A DNA stretch of 64,000 nt from Lotus japonicus (lineage: Eukaryota > Streptophyta > Magnoliopsida > Fabales > Fabaceae): assembly GCF_012489685.1 (NCBI RefSeq), contig NC_080045.1, forward strand, positions 50,303,096 through 50,367,095. The letters run 5' to 3'. The notes below the pieces were generated by a model. That model saw nothing but the letters and a program-made list of their open reading frames with translations. It did not search any database and was not told the DNA's origin. The first letter of the stretch is position 1, and every line of letters begins with the position of its first letter. A program made the position numbers and the translations under genes. Shown here in pieces: positions 22,901 through 33,100 of this stretch.

Positions 22901-24026
22901 TACACACAGGAAAACAGTGAGAAAAAGCGAAGAGAAGAGAAGCTATACCTGCAGTTGAAGAATCAGGCCCCCCTTGGTTAATTTCAGCCCATAAGCTCGA
23001 AATTGAGGACAAGGGCTGCCACTCACTTCTTCCTTCAGACCACACAAGTGTATTTTCGAATATGTATCCATTTGAAAAATGCTCTGCTCACACCAATTGC
23101 CAAGTAAATATGCTAAGAAAAATACTTATAATTACGAAAAGTTTAAAACCAGAAAAATGAAACTATATATGACACTGATTTTTCAAACGAAACCCAACAT
23201 GTATGGTTATAATGTTTCAAGTTTCGCTCAGCACCTAACATTATTAAGTCATGTGTTTCGTTTCGTACTAACTAGAGCCAAAGAAATTAATAAAAAAAGT
23301 GCGAGGGTGCCCTTACTCATATACAAGACCAACCTGTTAAACAAATTAAAGGCTGTCGATACCAATCAACAAACGAAATACTAAATCCTTTTAAGTCTAC
23401 CCCTAAACCAAGACCAAGCTAAAACCTTAATACAATCCAAAAGAGATGGAATAGATACATAAATTAACATTCCTAAAAATGACATCATGGAACATGCAAC
23501 ACTCATGTTTTTTTTAAATGGTCCTATTTCACCGCTCAGTAGACGCCCACTCCGAGGTAGGAGTGTCAGGGGATCTCTAAAAGGAGGGTGGCCCACCAAC
23601 TAGGATTTTACTGGGGCCTCGACCTATGGTAGGTTAGAGTTAAACCCGGAACCTGCCGTCAGTTGTGCCAACCCAAGTCGGCCACTTTATACAAATTTTA
23701 GTCCAGCAAAAAGGAAAAAAAAAAATCAAAATTAAAATATACAAGCCCTAACCAACCTTGCTCCATTTTATCCATATGAGACATTGAAACATTCATTCAG
23801 AAAAAATTAACTCACCACGCAACTCAGAGAAGGCATAAGGACCAAGCTGCTGTTGATCCTGACCAAGAACGTACCACCCCAATTCAGTAACATTATCACC
23901 TGCGTAAGGAACAGAACTCAATCAAATAAGCAAAAATTGAGAAGGGGATGAAGATAAATGAAAACGGAGGTGGTGGCACCCACCAGAAATTTGCGGCTGG
24001 CTTCCATGGCCATTCTCAGAAGCCAT
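16972..24026 (-). CDS. ELF9: Tat-SF1/CUS2-like RNA-binding protein (ELF9-like)
   Basis: Fourteen coding exons, all with GT..AG borders and frame checked: 24026-23984, 23899-23816, 23083-22949, 22838-22609, 21566-21339, 21221-21129, 21044-21006, 20471-20382, 20302-20200, 20086-20006, 19391-19315, 18272-18192, 17897-17806, 17095-16972. The product is 499 aa. Residues about 19-75 (GWYVLGQDQQQLGPYAF...) form a GYF-type module; an acidic linker follows with the Tat-SF1 family FTDDDGTKYKWD box (about 148-160). RRM1 starts near 256 (VYVTGLPEDV) and RRM2 near 388 (VILRYMF), ending HALVRDLDEDAKRLEQFGAELE. Tat-SF1/CUS2 proteins assist U2 snRNP; Arabidopsis ELF9 lowers SOC1 transcript and delays flowering. 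Introns carry a TRIM, a TRIM-like scrap and a SINE. A donor-like GGTGAG overlaps the last codons, so an extra 3' exon is possible. Confidence 0.9.
18167..18182 (+). repeat. (CAA)n microsatellite
   Basis: Five AAC/CAA units in the intron next to exon 18192-18272 of the ELF9-like gene. A likely polymorphic simple repeat with no known role. Confidence 0.8.
18377..18723 (+). mobile_element. TRIM (miniature LTR retrotransposon) in ELF9-like intron
   Basis: Two short LTRs (18377-18488 and 18608-18723) share AGAAGTC(T/C)CCATTGAATA-type sequence, TATATATGGGAA and GGGTAGAGTTAGG. Directly after the first LTR is TGGTATCAGAG, a tRNA-Met primer site (18489-18499). Before the second LTR is GGAGGGGGTG, a polypurine tract. 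Flanks ACAGG and GCAGG match at four of five bases as a worn target duplication. The interior has no coding capacity. It lies between exons 18192-18272 and 19315-19391 of the gene on the other strand. Confidence 0.85.
19060..19170 (+). mobile_element. Fragment of a TRIM/LTR-type element
   Basis: TGGTATCAAAGTCTATCC followed by TGTTTATTGGAGACC repeats the primer site and adjoining interior of the TRIM at 18377-18723, preceded by LTR-like CAACAGCTTAAGCTTT. The second LTR is not seen, so this is a truncated copy in the same intron. Confidence 0.6.
22560..22582 (+). repeat. (AAT)n microsatellite
   Basis: About seven TAA/AAT units just downstream of exon 22609-22838 of the ELF9-like gene, in the intron. 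Simple repeat only. Confidence 0.85.
23505..23690 (-). mobile_element. tRNA-derived SINE candidate in ELF9-like intron
   Basis: On the minus strand the block opens with GGTTGGCACAACTGACGG (A-box-like), then GGGTTTAACTC (B-box-like, compare GGTTCGAATCC) about 25 bases later. A GC-richer body follows, and the block ends in a run of A. This order, internal polymerase III promoter then A-rich tail, is that of a plant SINE. It lies between exons 2 and 3 of the ELF9-like gene in the same orientation. Target duplications were not resolved. Confidence 0.6.
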
Positions 24027-24106
24027 CGTTTCCGACGACGACGACGCTATTTTCTGCTGAGAGCTACAATGGCGAGACGACGATGATTTGTTATACAAAC
24101 GCAGGT

Positions 24107-26697
24107 TCTAGAGAGAGGGCATGAAAGTTGGGCCAAAAAAAACACATAAAAAGGGAAAACAGTTCAAAAAAAACATAATAATATCGGAAATCAAGTACTT
24201 TTATTTTTACGAGGTCAAAAAAATTATTTTATAAAATATTTAAAAATATATATTAGAAAAATGTTCTTTGATTTTCCAAGTGTATACAAAAAATTGTTCT
24301 CGTCTCCTTTGTGGAAAGAAATCGTCTTCTTGTATTCGGTCAGGGCGTCAGAAGCAAAACTGATGAGAAATGATAATTTAGGTTAGAAAATAATATTGAA
24401 AATTTATAGGTTTTATCAAGCAACTCATGTTCACAAACAAAATCATCATCAAACATCAAATGAGGCTATGAAAGGAAAAATAGATTCACCAACGACATTC
24501 AAAGACTCTTGTTACGTCCTGAAAATCCTCTATCTGATGTTTCGATGATAACAATCTATAAAGTATTAGAGTTTTTGTATTGTACATGATGCAATATGCT
24601 TTTAATTATTTTGTAGGATTTACATCAAGAAAAGAATATCATCATGAAGTAGATGTATCTACAAATCTTCAAAAGAAGAAGAGCATGTGTTTATAGAGAA
24701 CGCTAGCCACTTTCTAAAGAACCAAAGTCATATCACAAGTCTTCAGAACAAAACCCTTCAAGCTTAAATAAGTACTTTGTGGAAGAGACAATCAAAATTA
24801 AAATCAGATGTTGATTACACGGGAACACCTTATGTTGTAACACTCAGAAAGAAAGATGTCCGTTCGGATGTTGCTTCAAGATTAGAAGACTGATTCTTAA
24901 TGATGATATATTATGAAGATATTATGCATATGAAGTCAATATTTTAAGAAGTTTCGATGAGGAAAATAAGTTCTCAAAGAACCTTAGTTGTTGATGAACG
25001 ATGCATGCTAAACGCATTCTGGTGTTGAAGGTTTCCCCCGCTCAAGATCTTATTCAAAAGATGTTGATATCCTAAGTGAATGCTGATTTGTCAATCATTA
25101 ACAATCATTATGGGTTCATCAATAGAAACATTATGAATCCATAAAAAGATATGAAAAAGATCGTTCCACTAGAAGACAACTTACTGCTAACGTATCCTTT
25201 GGATAATGACACGAGATTTGTATGGATCATGTAGGGTTCGTCATTATAAGCATTCAGCGCGAATTCGTAAAAAGATATGAAGAAAATCGTTGCACTAAAA
25301 GACAATTTACTGCTAACTTATCCTTTCGATAACGACATAAGAGATCTTTACGGATCACGTACAAAGAGCGAAAAATGCGACAATACACTATTGTGTGCTA
25401 CTTTTCCAAGATTTACTAACAGATCCGTTCAAGGACCGATGTGCTACACACACTTGTTTCATTCAAGTCTACAATGAGCAATACCCAATATTGCATTAAA
25501 TGTTCAAGTCAGTGTCTCTTAAAGCATCTCCAATGCTAGTTCTTAATTCTTAGTTCTTAGCACTATTCATGTGAGCCTGTATTGCCATATGTGCTTAAAC
25601 AACTCTCAAGCAATTTTGCTCCAACCATGAGTTCTTAGTTCTTATTACTATTCATTTGGTCTCACCAACCACATTATTTATACTTTTTATTTTCATAAAG
25701 TAATAAAACAAAACTCATAAAGTAATAAAGTAATTTGGATGAGAGAGAAAAAATAATTTTTTATGCTAAAAACTTAAAAAGTAAAACTCATATATAAGAG
25801 CATCTCCAATGCAAGGTTCTTAGTTCTTATTTTGGAGTTAAGAACTAAGAACTAAGAACTTTACCATTTGAGGTGCTGACATAGACTCCTTAGTTCTTAA
25901 AAATAAGAACTCAGTTCTTATATAAGAAGTTTTGTTTTTTGAGTTATTAGCTTAAAATATTAATTATTTATCTCTCATCCAAATTACTTTATCACTTTAT
26001 GAGTTTTGTTTAATTACTTTATGAAAATAAAAAATATAAATAATGTGGTTGGTGAGACCAAATGAATAGAGATAAGAAATAAGAACTAAGAACTCATGGT
26101 TTGAGCAAAATTGCTTGAGAGTTGCTTAAACACATGTGACAATACGGGCTCACATGAATAGTGCTAAGAACTAATAAATAAGAACTAACATTGGAGATGC
26201 TCTAAGAACTAAGTTCTTATTTTTAAGAACTAAGAACTCTATGTCAGCACCTCCAATGGTTAAGAACTCAGTTCTAAATTCTTAACTTAAAAATAAGAAC
26301 TAAGAACCTTCCATTGGAGATGCTTTTATCTTAGTAAGATGGAGCTTCTCAACATGAAGAACCTTCAAGGACAAGGAATTTCACCTTGGGAATTGAAGCC
26401 AGAGTCTTAAGAATGAAGAACAAGTTTCCTTTCTTGTTTTATTGCACATCATCATGTATAGAGCTCGTTTTTCCATTCACTTAGAAAAGTTTCTAAACAA
26501 AAAACAACAAAAACCTCAATTTAGAAAAGAAAAGCGTTAGTAATAAATAGTAGAGACGTGCTAATTTGCAAAACGAAGCCAAGCCGTGTCGTTTGCTATT
26601 GAAATAGCTTCCCTCTCACACTGTGTTTAGTCTTTTCATTTTCTAGTTGGTTACTTGGTTGTTTGTTTCCGTTGTTGTCACATCCACCTCTTTAAAT
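24107..26697. repeat. Tandem duplication unit 1 (head-to-head intergenic region)
   Basis: Starts at TTCTAGAGAGAGGG next to the ELF9-like 5' end and runs to TTGTTTCCGTTGTTG and beyond. The same order of sequence recurs at 26698-30040: GATTTTCCAAGTGTATA, AAATGATAATTTAG, CACAAACAAAATCATCATC, TTTCGATGATAACAATCTA, GATCGTTCCACTA, CAAGCCGTGTCGTTTGC. The copies are clearly diverged with indels. Unit 1 lacks the TRIM found in unit 2 but holds a palindromic element (25521-26325). No coding frame is conserved between units. Confidence 0.8.
25521..26325. mobile_element. Composite foldback element with GCATCTCCAATG ends
   Basis: Left end AAAGCATCTCCAATG and right end CATTGGAGATGCTTT are inverted copies. 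A second inward GAGCATCTCCAATG at about 25799 and its inverse CATTGGAGATGCTCT at about 26188-26202 show one copy inserted in, or recombined with, another. Arms are built from TAGTTCTTA / TAAGAACTA words and long matching stretches such as GTGGTTGGTGAGACCAAATG (26045-26064) against its inverse near 25656. No coding sequence. This AGCATCTCCAA terminus is a common plant MITE type. The target duplication is not clear. Confidence 0.75.
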
Positions 26698-26953
26698 TCT
26701 AGAGAGAGGGAAAACAGTTAAAAAAACTAATAATATGATGAAATGATAATAAAAAATATTTTTGGATTCCATTTTTACAAGTAATTTACTTTTACAATGT
26801 GAAAAGATTTTTTTTTATAAGCAAGAAAAATCTTTAAAATATATTATATAATTGCTCTTCGATTTTCCAAGTGTATAAAAACAATTATTATCGGCTTATC
26901 TGTGGAAAGGAACTGTCTTCTCATATTCAAAGATAGTACCAGACAACATAACC

Positions 26954-27307
26954 TGTTAGAAGTCTCACATTGACTAGAGATAGAGCATAGATAGTCTTTA
27001 TAAGAGTAGTGCAAACCTCAACTCTTGAGCTAGCTTTTGTGGTTGAGTATAAGCATCCGAATTTTTAATATGGTATTAGAGCATATCCTAGATCCATTTA
27101 TTGTTTGTTGTGGAGACCTCCCATTATTGGGCCACCCGTTGTTGTTAGATCTCACGTTCCAGGTTGTTCAGTCCTGGACGTAAAGGGGTGTGTTAGAAGT
27201 CTCACATTGGCTAGAGATAAAGCATAGATAGCCTTTATAAGGGTAGTGCAAACCTCAACTCTTGAGCTAGCTTTTGTGGTTGAGTATATGCATCTCAATT
27301 TCTAATA
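26954..27307 (+). mobile_element. TRIM (354 bp)
   Basis: Two 117-bp LTRs, 26954-27070 and 27191-27307, both TGTTAGAAGTCTCACATTG... and nearly the same throughout. The primer site TGGTATTAGAGC (27071-27082, tRNA-Met type with one change) follows the first LTR directly, and TAAAGGGGTG precedes the second. Flanks TAACC and CAACC match at four of five bases. The matching place in duplication unit 1 (about 24350-24375) lacks it and so approximates the empty site. Confidence 0.9.
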
Positions 27308-27334
27308 CAACCAATGGAAAAATGATAATTTAGA

Positions 27335-28500
27335 TTAGAAGGTGGTGCGTACTTTGTGTGTACTTCTACGATTATTCAGTTAGAGACAAAAGAATCATAT
27401 CAATATATGATATATTAAGATATAACAAATTTATCAGCTAATATATATATATATATATATATCATTTTGATTTAAGAATTTTTGTTTTCATATGTGTAGG
27501 ATGTTGTTAATATTGGCTACAATAGATTAAGATATAACAAATTTATCAATATTTTGATTTAAGAATTTTTGTTTTCATATGTGTAGGATGTTGATAATAT
27601 TGGCTAAAATATATGGATTTATTATTTTATTCATAACAAATTGTTTAGAAAAATAAATATAATTATTTGCATGTGTTAAACCTAAAATATTTTTTCGTTA
27701 TAGAAAAACAAGAAATTTTAATTACTTTCCATGGATCTTTAGTCATTCCGTGAGTGAGATTCGAGTTCTTCTAGTCTCTAGTAGTGGCGTGTGGCATGGT
27801 TTGGCTTTGTTAACGTGGCGGAGCATGATCACAACAGGGTGTGCCTGGAGAAAACACTAACGCTTAAGTTAGTGAGAGAGTTAGGAAAGAATCTCAGAGT
27901 CTTATAAGGGGGTCTCGAGGGTGAAAACCCCTTTCCTTTTTTTCCCTTCTTGCTTTTCACTTTCCCAATTTCTAGATGATTCTACGAGAATTTCTCTTCC
28001 TTCCATACATCCAGCAAAAATGAGGGATCTTGAGGGTGAAATACCTCAGTTTTAGTCTTCGCTTGTGGCAGAGCTCCGCCTACTCTGCCATATATCCAAC
28101 AAAATTGATGTGGCACGCTCAAGTGTAGTTTTTAATTAATATTTAAATTACACATGTATTTTTAATAATTAAAACTTAAATAAAATTAGTAATTTTGATT
28201 AAATTAAAATTAAAAAAAAAAACCTTAATCTTGAGTGTTCTTAATCTTCATAAAAAAACTTTATTACCCAACCAATCTTCACTTCATCATGTTCATCATT
28301 TATGTTTCTTTAATAAACAGAGCCCACTTTATCATCTTCTTATTCTTATCATGAATCTCAAAGAAAGAAAATATTGACACCCAAACATTACCCCATAAAC
28401 CCAGTAACCTATAAACCCCAACCCCGGAAACCCCGATATGAACATGTTAAAATCAGCAGAAATGTGCTTACACATAAGAGTTCCAACAATATTCATACTA
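27335..28500. other. Unit-2-specific insertion with local tandem repeat
   Basis: Absent from duplication unit 1. It holds a two-copy tandem repeat, 27414-27525 and 27526-27610 (ATTAAGATATAACAAATTTATC...), the first copy expanded by a (TA)n tract at 27438-27461. Farther right, 27780-28090 is GC-richer with two ...GAGGGTGAAA...CC blocks (27915, 28033). No coding frame, LTR pair or TIR was recognised. Confidence 0.5.
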
Positions 28501-30068
28501 ATATTGAAAATCCATAGATTTTCTCAATCAACTCGAGTTCACAAACAAAATCATCATCAAACATCAAATGAGGCCATGCTAGGAAAATTGGATTCACCGA
28601 CGACATTCAGAAACTCTTGTTGCATCCGGAAAATCCTCCATCAATTGTTTCGATGATAACAATCTATAAAGTGGTGCTTTTAACTATTTTGTAGGAACTA
28701 CATCAAGAAAAGAAGACCATGGTGTAGTAGATGTATCTTCACATATTCAAAAGAAGAAGAGAATGTGTTCCTAAAGATGTAGGCCACTTGCTAAAGAACT
28801 AAAGTCATATCACAAATCTTCAGAAAAAATCCTTCAAGCTTAAAGAAGCACTTTGCGGAAGAGGAAATAAAGTTTAAAATTAGATGTTGATTACAGAAGA
28901 ACACCTTATGTTGGAATACTGAGGTTTTGAAAGAAGGATGTCTGTGCTAATGTTGCTTCAAGATTAGAAGACCAATTCTTAATGATGATATGCTTGGAAG
29001 ATATTAACACTTCATAAGAAGCCAGGATGTTAAGAAGAAGTGTCGACGTGGAAAACAAGTTCTCAAGGAACCTAAGTTGCTGATGAACGATGCATGTTGA
29101 ACGCGTTCTGATGCTGAAGGTTTCCTTAACTGAAGATCTTAAACCAAAGATGATGATTATTCAAAGTGAGTGTTGATCTGTCAATCATTAAGAACCATTA
29201 TGGTTCATCAATAGAAACATTCAAAATTCATAAAACGACATGAAAAAGATCGTTCCACTATACGACAATTTACTGTTAGAGTATCCTCTGAATAACGACA
29301 CAAGAGATCTTTACAAATCATGTACAAAAAGAGAAAAATGAGCCAGTACACTACAACATGCTACTTTTCCGAGATTTACGAACAGATCCGTTCAAGGACT
29401 AATGACCAACACAACACACACTTTTTTTCACACAAGTTGACAGTGATACCGAATATCCCATTAAATATCCAAGTCAGTATCTCTCATCCCAAGTGGCATC
29501 TTTACTGAGAGTTGAAGTAACACCCTCGTGCCCCAATTTAGAGATTTCGTCAACCACCTCATGCTCTTTGAGACAACGTTGATCGTAAATCCCTCAGCTT
29601 TCGACTTTAGGATTCACAAAGGTCTACGAACCTGCGCTTCAGCTTTCGCCGGCGGGCGCTTTTGTCATTTATCAGAGTCTCAACTAGGAGAAGAAGGAAC
29701 TTCTCAACTGAAAGAAGCTTCAACGACCAGGAATCATTTCACCTTGCGTATTGAAGCCAAAGTCTGAAGAATGAAGAACAAGATTTCTTTCTTTCTTGCT
29801 TTATTACACATTATCATGTAAAGAGCTTTGTTTTTTCATTCTTTCATTCACTTAAAACGAAAAACAACAAAGAACTCAATTTAAAAAAACAATGAAAGAA
29901 AAAATAGTAGAGACGTGTAAAACGAAGTCAAGCCGTGTCGTTTGCCATTGAAATAGCTTCCTTCTCACACTCACTGTATGTTAGTTACTCGGTTGTTTGT
30001 TTCCGTTGTTGCATCATCCACCACCGCTTTCAAATTAAATTAAATAATTATCCAAAAAGCAAAACTCA

Positions 30069-30077
30069 AATATAAAT
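30069..30077 (+). promoter_or_regulatory. TATA box of the aspartic protease gene
   Basis: AAATATAAATAGG lies about 105 bases before the ATG at 30178, a normal plant spacing once a short leader is allowed. No other core element was assigned. Confidence 0.6.
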
Positions 30078-30177
30078 AGGAAACTGCAGTTGAATCGAGT
30101 TTGAAAACGGTGCAGTGGATCCATTTCTCTCAATTTCTCCTTCTGAATCTTCATCATCTTCTTCATCGTGATTGATC

Positions 30178-33100
30178 ATGGATCTGAGAATTCTGTTGAT
30201 TCTGCTACTAGCAGTTGAAATCTTCTGCGTTGTTGCGAATGCGAATTTGGTGTTCCCGGTGCAGCGCCGGCAAGCTAGCTTAACCGGAATCAAAGCTCAC
30301 GACTCTAGCCGCCGTGGTCGAATTCTCTCCGCCGTCGATTTCAACCTTGGCGGCAATGGTCTTCCAACTGTAACCGGGTTCGTTTTCCTAATTTCAGTTC
30401 AATTTTCATCAATTTTGAGCTATGAGTGATGAATTGTGATTTATGAATTATGAATTAGTTTATTGTTGTGTTATTCAGGTTTTGATTTGATAATTGATAT
30501 GCTTAAGCTTATAGATGTTATTGATTTTGATTTGGTTCAGGCTGTATTTCACAAAAATTGGACTTGGTTCACCTTCAAAGGACTACTATGTGCAAGTTGA
30601 TACAGGGAGTGACATTCTATGGGTGAATTGTGTTGAATGCACTAGATGCCCCAGGAAAAGCGATATCGGAGTATGTTTGTTTCTGTACTTTTCCGCATTC
30701 ATTCGTGGTTTTAAATTGCGGCTGTTGTCGCGTTGCGTGTGTAGTTGCAGGCAATTATAGATAATTGCGGCTGTTGTCGGGTTGCGCGCGTAGTTGCAAG
30801 CAATTATAGATAATTGTTGTCGCGATGCTGTTGTGAAGGCGCGGAGAATCTTTGAAATTGCGGCGGCCGCTATTTAAAACCATGAATGATCATGTTGTGT
30901 AGTCAAAGTTAGGTTGACTTGCTCCTTATTTGATTTCGTGTTGTCGTTTTTATTGCAACAGATTGGCTTGACTCTCTATGACCCAAAGCGATCCAAAACT
31001 TCGGAGTTTGTTTCCTGTGAGCATAATTTTTGCTCTTCGACGTATGAAGGTCGGATTCTGGGTTGCAAGGCTGAAAATCCCTGCCCGTACAGCATATCTT
31101 ATGGAGATGGAAGTGCGACGACTGGATACTATGTTCAGGATTATCTTACTTTTAACCGTGTCAATGGCAATCTCCATACCGCGACTCAAAATAGCAGCAT
31201 CATTTTTGGGTGAGACTAATTGCTAATGCTTCACAATTCACATTGTATGTTGTTGACTTGGCCAATCATGTATTCTGCCATTGTTGTTGACTTCAGTTAG
31301 AGGTTCTTATTCTTGCTTCTCATGATAGAACTATCTTGGTTGTGGACAAAATTTTCATTCTCTTTAGAGTTAATCTGCTACATGAATACTTTCCATTCAA
31401 CTGAGGAGTTTCAGTGTGTTATTTTTTCTTAGAAATATTTAGCTTCCTAGGTTGATAGAGAGCTAAGTAAAAATATTTACTTTGTTTTCCCTGTTTTATA
31501 TCTCTCTCTGGGCATTCTCTTGCTCACAGGTGTGGCGCTGCACAATCTGGGACATTAGCTTCATCTTCTGAAGAAGCCCTTGATGGAATAATTGGATTTG
31601 GGCAAGCAAATTCTTCTGTGCTTTCACAGCTTGCTGCATCTGGAAAGGTGAAAAAAATATTTTCACACTGCCTTGACACTAATGTTGGTGGTGGAATATT
31701 TTCCATAGGGGAAGTGGTGGAACCAAAAGTCAAAACAACTCCATTGGTACCAAATATGTATGTACAGTAACTTAGTCTTTTGTTGCAATCCTTGATATTG
31801 GTTATTATATAAATCGAAGGGAAAATTCTGCAGTCATGCAATACTGAAATTATCACATGATAAAATATCTATATAAATTCATTTCATGGTCACATTATGT
31901 TTATTTGGCTGTTTTTATATGCAATTAATGCAGGTAGATGTACTTAATATTAGTTGAAGAAAAAGAAATTCCCTGGAGTATTGGATCTTCTTACCTTATC
32001 CCGCCATTTGGATTAGTGTGTCATTTTTCAAAATCTTATATATTTGTTTACTATTTGAACGATTCAGAAAATTAAGCAATAAAAAAAATTTAAAGACAAA
32101 GATGTAAATGCTTGATATGAGAGGAGTGTTGACACCAATCATCTTCACTGTATTTTCATTTGTATATTACCATCAAATCTATTGCTTTACATCAATATCA
32201 TTAGCATAGGTGTGAAGGTGATAAAATAATTATTCTTTTCAAGTTTCTTCTTTTCTTTTTTCGCCCCTCATTGGATCTTGTCAGAGGCTTATTTTAGTTT
32301 TAGAACTGTAAAAAGAGTTTGGCATACATGAAACTCAATCTCTATTTCTTTAGCTTGTAATTATGTGTATATGATAACTCACTTTGTTTTCTGCGGTCCA
32401 CTAATAGGGAAAATAAGTTCCATTGGCCACAAAATGAAGGTTCCCTTTACTTTTTTGTCTATCTGTTTTTGTTGCTTTCAAGGCCTTCTTTCTCTAAGAA
32501 GGTATATTCATCTGAGGCCAATGGTTTAAGCTGTAAAAACTTTCCATGAAATTTTAATTCAGATTCTCATTATGTTTTTGATATCCAGTTCAGCTCTTGG
32601 GATTGAAATTATGCCATAACTGTAGTGTGTTGACTATTATAGGGCACACTACAATGTGATTTTGAAGAATATTGAGGTTGATGGAGATATTCTACAGCTT
32701 CCGTCAGATACATTTGATTCTGAAAATGGGAAGGGGACAGTAATAGATAGTGGGACAACCTTGGCTTATCTTCCTAGAATAGTTTATGACCAACTAATGT
32801 CCAAGGTAAGTGTATCGATAGAAATTAAATCAATCAATATTTCCAGCTTGAGTACTTATGATTGTTCATTATGATAGGTTTTGGCCAAGCAACCTCGACT
32901 GAAAGTATATCTTGTTGAGGAACAATATAGCTGTTTTCAGTATACTGGAAAGTACGACGCTTATCTTTCTGTCATTCTTTTATTGAAAATTTGCATTTCT
33001 CTGTGATATTGAATTAGTTCTGTTTACTAATAGTAAGATACTGAGATGTGATGTCTTATTTGTTTTATTTATCATTTTTTTTAAATTGACTCAGTATATC

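Larger units (their letters stand above)
26698..30040. repeat. Tandem duplication unit 2 (upstream of the aspartic protease)
   Basis: Second copy of the 24107-26697 unit, enlarged by a TRIM (26954-27307) and by about 1.2 kb (27335-28500) with no counterpart in unit 1. Its right end (CAAGCCGTGTCGTTTGCCATTG at 29928-29949 and GGTTGTTTGTTTCCGTTGTTG) abuts the protease promoter. About 240 bp at 29485-29725 is where unit 1 instead holds its foldback element. Confidence 0.8.

Noticed and set aside
25521..26325. Repeated TAGTTCTTA words as a CRISPR-like array
   Set aside because: Plant nuclear DNA, and the words are irregular and palindromic, belonging to a foldback element.
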